From: Nakamurella flava
GTDB lineage: Bacteria; Actinomycetota; Actinomycetes; Mycobacteriales; Nakamurellaceae
Direction: 5' to 3'
Assembly (NCBI RefSeq): GCF_005298075.1
Contig: NZ_SZZH01000006.1
Location: 1-64,000, forward strand
Length of the DNA stretch: 64,000 bases
Each line of letters opens with the position of its first letter. The stretch's first letter is position 1. Below the pieces are notes generated by a model that was not told where the DNA came from, ran no database searches, and saw only the letters and a program-made list of their open reading frames with translations. A program made the position numbers and the translations under genes. This document shows positions 33,367 through 41,750 of the stretch, one piece after another.

Positions 33367-34329
33367 GTGGCGATCTGACGTCGTCCCTGACCAACCGGCG
33401 TCGAGCAGGGCCCGTCGGACCCGGTGGACCGTCGCCGCCGGGGAACCGAAGAAGGCCCGCCCGGTCACCCTGACGACTCGCCAGCCAGCCGCGGCCAGGC
33501 CGTCCAGGCGCAGGACGTCGCGGTCGAAGACGAGGGTGTCGGTCCGGTGGTGGTCGCCGTCGTACTCGACGACGACACGGAACTCCTCGTAGACCAGATC
33601 GCCACGTCCCAGGAAAGCGCCGTTGCTGGAACGGATGTCGACGTTGAGGCGGGGCTCCGGCAAGCCGCCGTCGAGCAGCCTGAGCCGGAGCAACGTCTCC
33701 GGTCGCGATTCGGACCCCTGACGGGCCAACACCACCGCCTGTGCGACCTTGCGGCGGCCGCGCCCCCGGTACGTCGTCAGGCGTTCGGTGAGGTCGGTCA
33801 GCGTCACGTACGGGCGCCCCTCCTCGGGGTAGACCGAGTCCAGGATCAGGGCGTCGGCGACCGCCACCAGGTCGGGCATCGTCAGGACGAGGGACAGGTG
33901 ACACAGCAGTGTGGCCGGGTCGATCGTGCGCAGCCCATGCCGTTCGACGATCTGCGCTCCGCGGTCGGAGATCTGCCGAGCCCGCACCCCGGGCCGCCGC
34001 GGCGTCCAGGCATCGCCCAGCGCGACGACGTGCAGGTCTTCGGCCCCGTCGTCGAACGGGAGCGGCAACGGCCAGATGCGCGCAGCCGTTAGTGAGCTGA
34101 GCGCGACTCCGTTTGGCACCGCTGCCAGCAACGCGAGGCATCGCCGGCGTAGGGCCACCGCACCCGACTCGTGCTGCCAGTCGGCGGCGCTGCCGGCGAC
34201 GATCCGTACGCCGTGGTGGGGCGCCCAGACGTCCCGACGGCGAAGTCGCGACGGCGGGACCTGACTGGAACCGACCAGGATCGGCCGGTCGACGAGGTTG
34301 TCCGGAAGTGGCCAGGGCGCTCGGGGCAT
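33328..34329 (-). CDS. DUF559 (Vsr-like endonuclease fold) protein with AbiEi-like N-terminus
   Basis: 333 residues from the ATG at 34329. The N-terminal part has a basic segment (PPSRLRRRDVWAPHHGVRI) and an AbiEi-like middle (ARIWPLPLPFDDGAEDLHVV, HGLRTIDPATLLCHLSLVL). The C-terminal DUF559 domain carries the PD-(D/E)XK-like features VVVEYDGDHHRTDTLVFDRD and AAGWRVVRVTGRAFF. These proteins occur in many copies in actinobacteria; their activity is unproven. Its 3' end is formed by repeat R3, and repeat R4 lies 120 bases upstream. The gene interrupts the urease operon between ureC and ureF, which suggests insertion. Confidence 0.82.
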   Translation of the reverse strand: MPRAPWPLPDNLVDRPILVGSSQVPPSRLRRRDVWAPHHGVRIVAGSAADWQHESGAVALRRRCLALLAAVPNGVALSSLTAARIWPLPLPFDDGAEDLHVVALGDAWTPRRPGVRARQISDRGAQIVERHGLRTIDPATLLCHLSLVLTMPDLVAVADALILDSVYPEEGRPYVTLTDLTERLTTYRGRGRRKVAQAVVLARQGSESRPETLLRLRLLDGGLPEPRLNVDIRSSNGAFLGRGDLVYEEFRVVVEYDGDHHRTDTLVFDRDVLRLDGLAAAGWRVVRVTGRAFFGSPAATVHRVRRALLDAGWSGTTSDRHRDRAEHAVSATS

Positions 34330-34449
34330 GCGCAGAGGATGGGCCGGGCGTCCGACACGCACCCGAAACTGTCCACATCCGTCGGAATGACGGCCCGGTC
34401 ATCCCCAGACCGTGGCGAGGCCTTGACGCCTTCCCGACACCCGACGGCG

Positions 34450-34510
34450 CGCGACTGAGCGCAACACGCCGCCTCCGCGACGGAACAGCGGCGGTCTTTA
34501 CCAAGTCGCG
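34450..34510 (-). repeat. 61-bp dispersed repeat, copy R4
   Basis: On the plus strand it runs from CGCGACTGAGCGC to CTTTACCAAGTCGCG, so it is inverted relative to R1-R3. It lies between ureC (22 bases from its stop) and the promoter side of the DUF559 gene. The minus-strand frame reads DLVKTAAVPSRRRRVALSRA. Confidence 0.85.
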
Positions 34511-34531
34511 GGGGACGTCAGCGCGGCGCCC

Positions 34532-36235
34532 CTAGAACATCGAGTACAGCTGCGCCAACGGCAGTTCCGTCGCCGGAGCGGGCTCGACGCGTTCACCGTC
34601 GATGGAGATCTGGAACGTGTCGGGCTCGATGTCGATCTTGGGCAGCGCGTCGTTGTTGATCATCTGGGCCTTGCCGACGTCGCGGGTGGGCTTGACGCCG
34701 ACTAGCTCTCGCCGCAGCCCGAGCCGACCGGCCAGGCCGTCGTCCAACGCGCGCGGGGCGACGAACGAGACGGACAGGTCGGCGCCGATCGCGTCGGTCA
34801 GCGCCGGGCGCATGAGCACCGGCTGCGGCGTCGGGATGGAGGCGTTCGGATCACCCAGCGCCCCCCAGACCAGTCCGCCGCCCTTGATGACGACGGACGG
34901 CCGGAACCCGAAGAACTTCGGCTCCCACAGCACCAGGTCGGCGAGCTTGCCCGGCTCGACCGAGCCGACGACGTCGTCGATGCCGTGGGTGATCGCCGGG
35001 TTGATCGTGTACTTGGCGACATACCGTCGGGCGCGCAGGTTGTCGGCCGGCAGGCCGCCACCGAGATCGCCGCGGCGGTTCTTCATGACGTGCGCGACCT
35101 GCCAGGTGCGGGTGATGACCTCGCCGATCCGGCCCATCGCCTGCGCGTCCGAGGACGTCAGGGAGATCGCGCCCATGTCGTGCAGGATGTCCTCGGCCGC
35201 GATGGTGGTGGCCCGGATCCGCGACTCGGCGAAGGCCAGGTCCTCGGGGACGGCCGGGTTGAGGTGGTGGCAGACCATCAGCATGTCGAGGTGCTCGGCG
35301 ACGGTGTTGACGGTGTGCGGCAGCGTCGGGTTGGTCGACCCGGGCAGGACGTTCGGCAGGCCGGCGATCGAGAGGATGTCCGGGGCGTGCCCGCCGCCGG
35401 CGCCCTCGACGTGGAATGCACTGATCGAGCGGCCATTGATCGCCGCGACCGTCGAAGCGACGTAACCGGCCTCGTTCAACGAGTCGGAGTGCAGCGCGAC
35501 CTGCAGGCCCCACTCGTCGGCCGCGGTCAACGCCGCGTCCACGGCGGCCGGGGTGGACCCCCAGTCCTCGTGCACCTTGAACCCGCCGGCCCCGGCCAGG
35601 GCCTGCTCGGCCAGCCCGGCGACCGAGGTGGTGTTGCCCTTGGCCAGCAGCAGCAGGTTGATCGGGTACGGGTCGATGGACCGGTGGATGGTCTTCAGGT
35701 GCCAGGGTCCCGGCGTCACGGTGGTCGCCTTGGTGCCCTCGGACGGGCCGGTGCCGCCGCCGCCCAGAGTGGTCAGCCCGGTCGCCAGGGCCTCGACGAT
35801 CTGCGACGGCGAGATCAGGTGCACGTGGGTGTCGATGCCGCCGGCGGTGAGGATCTTGCCCTCGCCGGAAATGACGTCGGTACCGGGGCCGATGACGAGC
35901 TGCGGGTGCACGCCGTCGGCGATGTCCGGGTTGCCGGCCCGGCCGAGGGCGACGATCCGGCCGTCCTTGATGCCGACGTCGGCGCGGACGATGCCCCAGT
36001 GGTCGAGCACGATCGCGTTGGTGATGACGGTGTCGAGAGCCCCGGCGGCGTTGGTCATCTCGCCCTGGGCCATCGATTCGCGGATCGACTTGCCGCCGCC
36101 GAAGACGGCCTCCTCGCCGCCCGCGGTGTAGTCGTCCTCGACCTGGATCCACAGATCGGTGTCCCCGAGCCGGATCTGGTCGCCGGTGGTCGGGCCGTAC
36201 AGGGCCGCGTACTCGGACCGGGAGATCTGCACCAT
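34532..36235 (-). CDS. ureC: Urease subunit alpha
   Basis: 567 residues, normal length. Catalytic subunit hydrolysing urea to ammonia and carbamate at a di-nickel centre. Visible: metal-binding HVHLISP, carbamylated Lys220 in [16 protein letters not shown], the flap-region motif MVCHHLNP, and metal-ligand Asp region [13 protein letters not shown]. The ATG directly follows the ureB stop (TAGATG), so translation is coupled. ureA and ureB lie upstream in the same operon, but ureF is displaced by the inserted DUF559 unit. Confidence 0.98.
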   Translation of the reverse strand: MVQISRSEYAALYGPTTGDQIRLGDTDLWIQVEDDYTAGGEEAVFGGGKSIRESMAQGEMTNAAGALDTVITNAIVLDHWGIVRADVGIKDGRIVALGRAGNPDIADGVHPQLVIGPGTDVISGEGKILTAGGIDTHVHLISPSQIVEALATGLTTLGGGGTGPSEGTKATTVTPGPWHLKTIHRSIDPYPINLLLLAKGNTTSVAGLAEQALAGAGGFKVHEDWGSTPAAVDAALTAADEWGLQVALHSDSLNEAGYVASTVAAINGRSISAFHVEGAGGGHAPDILSIAGLPNVLPGSTNPTLPHTVNTVAEHLDMLMVCHHLNPAVPEDLAFAESRIRATTIAAEDILHDMGAISLTSSDAQAMGRIGEVITRTWQVAHVMKNRRGDLGGGLPADNLRARRYVAKYTINPAITHGIDDVVGSVEPGKLADLVLWEPKFFGFRPSVVIKGGGLVWGALGDPNASIPTPQPVLMRPALTDAIGADLSVSFVAPRALDDGLAGRLGLRRELVGVKPTRDVGKAQMINNDALPKIDIEPDTFQISIDGERVEPAPATELPLAQLYSMF

Positions 36236-36601
36236 CTACTTGCTCCCGTCGCGCGTCGCGGAATCGAGGTCGTGCTGGTCGGCCGGCTTGATCTGCACGC
36301 CGGGGACCCGGCGCTTCCCCTTGAAGGCGACGGCGGAGACGGTGCGGGACGCACCCGGCTCGAAGCGTCGCGAGGTCCCGGACGGGATGTCGAGCCGGAA
36401 GCCGTAGGCGGCCTCGCGGTCGAAGTCCAGGGCGGCGTTGGTCTCGGCCAGGTGGATGTGCGAGCCGATCTGCACCGGCCGGTCGCCGGTGTTGAGGATG
36501 GTCAGCTCGATCCGCTCGTCGGCGGAGCGGTCGGCGTTGAGTTCGATGGTGCCCTCGGCGACGCGGATGGCGCCCGGGCCGAAACTGCTGGACGAAGCCA
36601 T
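36236..36601 (-). CDS. ureB: Urease subunit beta
   Basis: 121 residues. The beta-subunit motif is clear: [53 protein letters not shown] and [10 protein letters not shown]. Structural subunit of urease, forming the trimer with UreA and UreC. Separate genes for A and B, as in most actinobacteria. It starts 16 bases after the ureA stop. Confidence 0.96.
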   Translation of the reverse strand: MASSSSFGPGAIRVAEGTIELNADRSADERIELTILNTGDRPVQIGSHIHLAETNAALDFDREAAYGFRLDIPSGTSRRFEPGASRTVSAVAFKGKRRVPGVQIKPADQHDLDSATRDGSK

Positions 36602-36617
36602 GTCGGTCTCCTGCGTC

Positions 36618-36923
36618 TCAGGCGATCGGATCGTGGATGGTGACGAGCTTGCGGCCGTCGGGGAACGTGGCCTCCATCTGGACCTCGACGAGCATCTCGG
36701 CGACGCCGTCCATCACCTGGTCCCGGCCGAGGACCTCGCGGCCCTGCACCATCAGGTCCTCCACCGACTCCCCGTCCCGGGCCCGCTCCACCACCCACGT
36801 CGACAGCAGGGCCACCGACTCCGGATAGTTCAGCTTCACCCCGCGGGCCAGACGGTCGCGGGCGACCATCCCGGCCACGGCCAGCAGCAGTTTCTCGGTG
36901 TCCGACGGCGTCAGGTGCACCAC
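36618..36923 (-). CDS. ureA: Urease subunit gamma
   Basis: 101 residues, the family length. Motifs: [40 protein letters not shown] and [20 protein letters not shown]. First gene of ureABC. The start is GTG-GTG with GAGGAGG immediately upstream; either GTG may be used. A GlnR-type box lies about 90-100 bases upstream. Confidence 0.96.
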   Translation of the reverse strand: MVHLTPSDTEKLLLAVAGMVARDRLARGVKLNYPESVALLSTWVVERARDGESVEDLMVQGREVLGRDQVMDGVAEMLVEVQMEATFPDGRKLVTIHDPIA

Positions 36924-37006
36924 GGCCTCCTCTTCGACGGGCGGGGCGGGCCGGCGCCGTCAGGGGTGACGGCGGACGAGTCCGTGGGGATTGTGGCAGC
37001 CGGCAC

Positions 37007-37022
37007 GTTTCCGTGGTGTGAC
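37007..37022 (-). promoter_or_regulatory. GlnR-type box upstream of ureA
   Basis: On the minus strand it reads GTCAC-ACCACG-GAAAC, an exact match to the gTnAc-n6-GaAAc half of the actinobacterial GlnR consensus, 84 bases before ureA. GlnR is known to control urease genes in several actinomycetes. A second adjacent pair is not evident, so affinity could be modest. Confidence 0.55.
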
Positions 37023-37072
37023 GGGTCACCGGTCTGAGATCGGGTGTCGTACCCCGTTGATAGGTTGCCGGC

Positions 37073-37261
37073 ATGGCGATGGCCGCTGACCAGCCCCGAC
37101 AGACCTCCCCGGTGGGCGGCAGCGTGACGGTCCGCGGGCCCGAGTCACGCGACCGCCCTGTCGACGATGCCGCCGGGCTCACCCACCTCGACGTCATCCG
37201 CGGCCATTCCCAGGCAGCACGCGAACGGTACGCGGGCCTCCTCGATCGTCTCGGCCGGTGA
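37073..37261 (+). CDS. Possible small protein, 62 aa
   Basis: An ATG-started frame of 62 residues diverging from ureA, without a clear ribosome site and without a known family. Its helical C-terminus (LTHLDVIRGHSQAARERYAG) could be real. It immediately precedes a decayed YhcG-type gene, so it may equally be a remnant. Low confidence. Confidence 0.25.
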   Translation: MAMAADQPRQTSPVGGSVTVRGPESRDRPVDDAAGLTHLDVIRGHSQAARERYAGLLDRLGR

Positions 37262-37309
37262 CGGAATCGACGCCACCGCTGCGGGCCGAGTTCCAGGCCG
37301 CCGTCGCCC

Positions 37310-37641
37310 TCCCGCAGCGGGCCGCGCTTCCCGATCCGATGCCAAGGGCTACTCGCCCCGAAACCTGAAGTCGGTACGCGCGTTCGCTGCCGCGTGGCCG
37401 CGGGAGGCAATTGTGCAACAGGCTGCTGCCCAATTGCCCTGGGCCCATCACGTCATCCTGCTGAACAAGCTCAACGACCCTGACCAGCGGGGATGGCACG
37501 CAGCAGCGTCGATCGAGCACGGGGTGGAGCCGTACCGTGCTGGCCCATCAGATCGACACCCGGCCGCTCAAGCGAGCCGGACAGGCCGTCATCAACTTCA
37601 CCCGCACCCTCCCTACCGCCGACTCGAACCTGGCGCGATAG
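37310..37641 (+). pseudogene. Broken YhcG/DUF1016-type nuclease gene fragment
   Basis: The plus strand encodes recognisable YhcG N-domain sequence in pieces: KGYSPRNLKSVRAFAAAWP and QQAAAQLPWAHHVILLNKLN in one frame. After one extra G near 37522 it continues in the next frame as WSRTVLAHQIDTRPLKRAGQ and AVINFTRTLPTADSNLAR, then a TAG at 37639-37641. A further frame change is likely before KGYSP. The PD-(D/E)XK nuclease domain of the family is absent. A degraded remnant of a YhcG-like protein, which relatives use in defence- or DNA-related roles. Confidence 0.75.
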
Positions 37642-37712
37642 CCCCTCGGTGCACACGTCCGCACCCTCGACCACTCGTTGCGTATGCTTCGAATAGCGAG
37701 GAAGGAGCCGTC

Positions 37713-38159
37713 ATGACGGCAGACGTGGCGGGCGGGCCGACCACTGAACAACAGAGTCGAGCTGCGAAGGACGCGGCGTACCGCGTCCACAACATCCTGC
37801 GTACCCATTCCGGCGAGACGGTGCCACTGCATGACCCCCAGGACGACGAGCTGACCGTTCCCCGGGCGGCTGCGGAGCTCCTGCGGCAGATCCTCAGCGC
37901 CATGGCCGCTGGGGTGCCCGTGTCGGTCATCCCTGCGCATGCCGAGCTCACGACGCAGCAGGCTGCCGATCTGCTCAACGTTTCGCGACCCCACGTCATC
38001 AAGCTGTTGGAGCAGGGCGAGATCGAGTACCGGCTGGTGGGAACGCATCGCCGGGTGCTGGCCAGTTCGCTTCGGGCCTTCAAGGAGTCGTCCGAACGTC
38101 GCCAGACTGCTGCGGCCGACGAACTCACTCGGCTGACCGAGGAGATGGGGCTGTACTGA
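37713..38159 (+). CDS. Excisionase-type DNA-binding antitoxin of a PIN toxin module
   Basis: 148 residues. The C-terminal half has an excisionase/MerR-like helix-turn-helix (LTTQQAADLLNVSRPHVIKL, EIEYRLVGTHRRVLASSLRA). GGAAGGAG precedes the ATG. The PIN-domain gene starts one base after its stop. By analogy with such pairs, the protein should bind its own promoter and neutralise the toxin. The N-terminal half is helical and contains no known motif. Confidence 0.85.
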   Translation: MTADVAGGPTTEQQSRAAKDAAYRVHNILRTHSGETVPLHDPQDDELTVPRAAAELLRQILSAMAAGVPVSVIPAHAELTTQQAADLLNVSRPHVIKLLEQGEIEYRLVGTHRRVLASSLRAFKESSERRQTAAADELTRLTEEMGLY

Positions 38160-38160
38160 C

Positions 38161-38706
38161 ATGGCATTCATTGCCGTGTACGACGCCTGCGTCCTCTATC
38201 CGTCTGTCACCCGCGACGTCTTGATCCGGGTCGCCATCGCCGGGACCGTCCAGGCTCGGTGGACTGACGACATCCTCGACGAGGTTCGTCGGAATGTGGC
38301 GGCGGACCGACCCGACATTTCCCGTGACCAGTTGAGCCGCCTGTTCGAACTCATGGCCGAGGCCCTGCCGTCTGCCGCAGTCGGGAACCACCACCCCCTC
38401 ATCGATGGTCTCGAGCTTCCCGAACCTGACGACCGCCACGTGCTGGCAGCGGCCATCGCGAGCGGCGCCCAGCTGATCGTCACGGACAACCTGCGTGACT
38501 TCCCACCCGCTGTCCTCGACACGTGGAACATCGAGGCCAAGCGCGCAGACGACCTCCTGGTCGATCAGTTCCATCTCGCCCCCGATGTCCTTCACGGGGT
38601 CGTCCACCAGCTTTCCCGGGCCTGGAAGGGGGAACCCACTCCCAGCGAGGTGCTGAGGCGGTTCGAGTCGTCCGGTCTCCTGCAGACGGCGGCGCTCCTG
38701 CGCTGA
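38161..38706 (+). CDS. PIN-domain ribonuclease toxin
   Basis: 181 residues. The PIN fold is indicated by an N-terminal acidic residue (VYDACVLYP, D8), a central acidic cluster and LPEPDDRHVLAAAIASGAQL with ITDN-like sequence IVTDNLRDFPP. These acidic residues coordinate Mg2+ or Mn2+ for RNA cleavage. It is immediately downstream of the excisionase-like antitoxin, forming a type II toxin-antitoxin-like module next to a decayed YhcG gene. RNA target unknown. Confidence 0.88.
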   Translation: MAFIAVYDACVLYPSVTRDVLIRVAIAGTVQARWTDDILDEVRRNVAADRPDISRDQLSRLFELMAEALPSAAVGNHHPLIDGLELPEPDDRHVLAAAIASGAQLIVTDNLRDFPPAVLDTWNIEAKRADDLLVDQFHLAPDVLHGVVHQLSRAWKGEPTPSEVLRRFESSGLLQTAALLR

Positions 38707-38736
38707 GCACCCCTGGCAGACAGCGGAAGGCGAACC

Positions 38737-39951
38737 ATGACAGAACGCGACCACGACATCGTCCTGTTCGGCGCGAGCGGCTTCGTCGGCAGGCTCGTCG
38801 CCCGGCAGTTGGCGCAGCACGCCCCGAGCGGGACGAGGGTGGCGCTGGCCGGGCGGACCCGATCGCGGGTGGAGGCGGTCCGCGACGAGATCGGGGTCGA
38901 CTGGCCCGTCGTCGTCGCCGACAGCGCCCACGCGTCCTCGATGCGGGCCTTGGCCGAGTCGACCGGGGTCGTCATCAGCACCGTCGGACCGTACGCGCGG
39001 CACGGGTTGCCGCTGGTCAAGGCGTGCGCCGAGGCGGGCACCGATTACACCGACCTGACCGGCGAGGTGCTGTTCGTCCGGCAGAGCCTGGCCGCCGCCC
39101 ACCCGCGGGCGGGCCGGACCGGGGCGCGGATCGTGCACTCCTGCGGGTTCGACTCGGTGCCCAGCGACCTGGCCGTCCTGCTGCTGGCCGACCGGGCCGC
39201 CGCCGACGGCGCCGGTGAGCTGACCGACGTGGATCTGCTGGTGCGCTCGGCCAAGGGCGGGTTCAGCGGCGGCACCATCGACTCGCTCCGCAACCAGCTC
39301 CGCGAGACCCGGGAGGACCCGTCGCTGCGGAAGGTGGCGGCGGACCCGTACGCGCTCAGCCCGGACCGGCAGTCCGAACCGCACCTCGGCAAGCAGCCGG
39401 ACTTCACCCCGCCGACCCGGCTGGACGACGGGACGTGGGTCGCGCCGTTCGTCATGGCCCCGTACAACACCCGCGTCGTCCGCCGCAGCAACTCCCTGCT
39501 CGGCCACCGGTACGGCCGCACGATGCGGTACCGCGAGTCGGTGGCCACCGGTGATTCCTGGTGGTCCCCCGTCGCCGCCACCGGCGCCGCCGTCGGCCAG
39601 GGGCTCATCGGGCTGGCGGTCGGACAGCCGTTCCTCGCCCCGGTCGTCGACCGCATCCTGCCCTCCCCGGGCGAGGGACCGAGCGAGAAGGCGCAGCGGG
39701 AGGGACATTTCCGCATCGAGGTGCGGGCCCGGACGACCACCGGCGCCCGCTATCGGGCCACCGTGGCGGCCAAGGGTGACCCCGGCTACGCGGCCACCTC
39801 GGTGATGCTGGCCGAGAGCGCTCTGGAGCTGGCGGCCACCCGTCAGGACGGGCAGCGAGGCGGGGTGCTGACGCCCGCGGTGGCGTTGGGCGAGGGGCTG
39901 GTCGACCGGCTGCGCGGGCGCGGCTTCACCTTCGACGTCGAGCCCGCCTGA
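38737..39951 (+). CDS. Saccharopine-dehydrogenase-like/trans-acting enoyl-reductase-family oxidoreductase
   Basis: 404 residues with an N-terminal Rossmann fold (IVLFGASGFVGRLVARQLA, VALAGRTRSRVEAV) and VISTVGPYARHGLPLVKACA, ADYTDLTGEV-type sequence, and CGFDSVPSDLAV. This is the pattern of the mycobacterial enoyl-reductase/saccharopine dehydrogenase-like group, which act on lipid-linked intermediates. No lipid-synthesis partners are nearby, so the substrate is open. Confidence 0.87.
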   Translation: MTERDHDIVLFGASGFVGRLVARQLAQHAPSGTRVALAGRTRSRVEAVRDEIGVDWPVVVADSAHASSMRALAESTGVVISTVGPYARHGLPLVKACAEAGTDYTDLTGEVLFVRQSLAAAHPRAGRTGARIVHSCGFDSVPSDLAVLLLADRAAADGAGELTDVDLLVRSAKGGFSGGTIDSLRNQLRETREDPSLRKVAADPYALSPDRQSEPHLGKQPDFTPPTRLDDGTWVAPFVMAPYNTRVVRRSNSLLGHRYGRTMRYRESVATGDSWWSPVAATGAAVGQGLIGLAVGQPFLAPVVDRILPSPGEGPSEKAQREGHFRIEVRARTTTGARYRATVAAKGDPGYAATSVMLAESALELAATRQDGQRGGVLTPAVALGEGLVDRLRGRGFTFDVEPA

Positions 39952-39963
39952 CGCGTCCCGCTC

Positions 39964-40024
39964 CGCGACTGGGCGGAACACGCCGCTTCCCGAACGCTTT
40001 TCCGACGGGCTTTACCAAGTCGCG
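39964..40024 (-). repeat. 61-bp dispersed repeat, copy R5
   Basis: On the plus strand it runs from CGCGACTGGGCGGAACACGC to CTTTACCAAGTCGCG, the same orientation as R4 and R6. It lies between the convergent dehydrogenase and MFS genes, with R6 36 bases further on. Confidence 0.88.
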
Positions 40025-40059
40025 AAAGGGGCGACGGCCCGCGCGACCCCGCACCCCCG

Positions 40060-40120
40060 CGCGACTGGGCGGAACACGCCGCCTCCGCGACGTTTTTCCG
40101 ACGGGCTTTACCAAGTCGCG
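40060..40120 (-). repeat. 61-bp dispersed repeat, copy R6
   Basis: Nearly identical to R5 (CGCGACTGGGCGGAACACGC to CTTTACCAAGTCGCG), in direct tandem with it. The longer shared sequence than with the other copies suggests recent duplication. Confidence 0.88.
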
Positions 40121-40178
40121 CGGGGGGTGAGGTCGCGAGGGGGGGAGGTCGTGGCGGGGGGGTCGGGGGCGTGTGGGA

Positions 40179-41666
40179 TCAGGCTTCGACGGGTTCGGCG
40201 TGCTTCTCGTCGGCGCTGTGGGAGTTGTCGAGGGTGGCGGCGCCGAGGAGGGCGACGGCCCCGACCAGGACGGTGAGGACCAGGTAGGCGATCTGCTCGC
40301 CGTGGAAGTAGCTCTCGACCAGTTCGGGGCTCCAGGCCCCCAGCGGCAGGGTGGTGACGACCAGGGCGGCGATGAGCGTTCCCACTAGGGCCGCTCCGAT
40401 ACTGGTGCCGACCTCCTGGGCGGTGTCGTTGAGGGCGGCCCCGAGCGACGTGCGGTTCTCCGGCATGGCGTCGACGAGACCGACCGCGCAGATCGTCATG
40501 ACCGTCCGCAGACCGGCGGTCATGAGCACCATGCCGACGGCGATGGCCAGGTAGCCGTGGTCGACGGCCCAGGCCAGCCAGGCCAGCCCGACGATGAGCA
40601 CACCGACTCCGATGATGCAGGCGATGCGCCGTCCGTAGCGCCGGACCAGGAACTCGGTGAGCGGGGTCGAGGCCAGCATGGTGACGATGAACGGCAGGTT
40701 GGCCAGGCCGGCCACCACCGGGCTCCAGCCGTAGGCGTACTGGAAATGCAGGACCAGGCTGAACATCACGCCGATCATGGCCATCGACGTGCCGAGCTGG
40801 GCCAGGGTCGCCCCGCGCACGGTGGGCAGCCCCAGCAGCTTCAGGTCGAGCATCGGGGCCGCCGCGGTGCGCTCGCGCCAGACGAAGCCGACCACCGCGA
40901 GGACGGCGCCGACGGCCGACAGCACGGTGGGCCAGGACGACCAGCCGTGCTCGACGCCGCTGGTCAGCGTGTAGCAGGCCAGGCCGATGGCCAGGATGGT
41001 CAGCGCGGCCCCGGGGATGTCGAGGGCGTCGTCGGTCAGGCCGGCCGGGTCGTCCTTGGCCACCCCGAAGCGGACCCCGACCAGGGCGATGAGCGCGATC
41101 GGGGCGTTGACCAGCAGCAACCACTGCCAGCCGACGTGGGTCAGGGCGGTGCCGCCGAGCACGGGGCCGAGGATGAAGCCGCTCATGCCGACGACGATCA
41201 TCACCGTCATCGCCCGCATGCGCAGGGTCTGGTCGTCGAAGAGCCGGAAGACCAGTGAGTTGGTGATGGGGGCCATCGCGGCGGCGGCGATGCCGAGCCC
41301 GGCCCGCAGCACGATGAGTTCGCCGGTGGTGGTGACCGCCAGCACGGCCAGGCTCATCAGGCCGAACGCGGTGAGCCCGATCAGCAGGACCCGTCGCCGG
41401 CCGAAACGGTCGGCGATCGACCCGGCGGTCAGCAGCAGGCCGCCGAAGGTCAGCGAGTAGGCGCCGGTGATCCACTGCAGGGACGTGGTGCTGCCCTGCA
41501 GGTCGCGGCCGATGGTGGGCAGGGCGATGGTCAGCAGGGTGTTGTCGACCATCTCGACGAAGAAGGCCAGGCACAGCGCGGCCAGCGGGATCCAGGCGGC
41601 GCGGAGTGAGGGGTAGGTGCGGGCGGGGGTGGCCGAGTCCGCGACCGGGGAAGGGGATGTGCTCAT
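40179..41666 (-). CDS. MFS drug-efflux transporter (DHA2, 14-TM type)
   Basis: 495 residues with about 14 membrane helices. Motif A variant GSIADRFGRRRVLLIG, DNTLLTIALPTIGRDLQ near the first helix and LVLRAGLGIAAAAMAPI are typical of the DHA2 proton-driven multidrug exporters. It is divergent from a TetR gene across an 84-base region with three GAAC-N3-GTTC repeats, so it is very probably the pump under that repressor. Confidence 0.93.
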   Translation of the reverse strand: MSTSPSPVADSATPARTYPSLRAAWIPLAALCLAFFVEMVDNTLLTIALPTIGRDLQGSTTSLQWITGAYSLTFGGLLLTAGSIADRFGRRRVLLIGLTAFGLMSLAVLAVTTTGELIVLRAGLGIAAAAMAPITNSLVFRLFDDQTLRMRAMTVMIVVGMSGFILGPVLGGTALTHVGWQWLLLVNAPIALIALVGVRFGVAKDDPAGLTDDALDIPGAALTILAIGLACYTLTSGVEHGWSSWPTVLSAVGAVLAVVGFVWRERTAAAPMLDLKLLGLPTVRGATLAQLGTSMAMIGVMFSLVLHFQYAYGWSPVVAGLANLPFIVTMLASTPLTEFLVRRYGRRIACIIGVGVLIVGLAWLAWAVDHGYLAIAVGMVLMTAGLRTVMTICAVGLVDAMPENRTSLGAALNDTAQEVGTSIGAALVGTLIAALVVTTLPLGAWSPELVESYFHGEQIAYLVLTVLVGAVALLGAATLDNSHSADEKHAEPVEA

Positions 41667-41686
41667 GGGGCACCTCTCGGGAGAAT

Positions 41687-41736
41687 CGAACCGCGTTCGG
41701 TAACCGAACGACGTTCGAGACTATAGAACCGCGTTC
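41687..41736. promoter_or_regulatory. Triple TetR operator in the MFS/tetR divergent promoter
   Basis: Three inverted repeats of the type CGAAC-N3-GTTCG occur at 41687-41699, 41705-41717 and 41726-41736 (the last lacks the outer C). The centres are 18 and 20 bases apart, close to two helical turns. Between the first two, GTTCGGT-A-ACCGAAC forms another palindrome. Such arrays are usual for TetR repressors controlling divergent efflux genes. Confidence 0.7.
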
Positions 41737-41750
41737 GATACGATGCAAGG

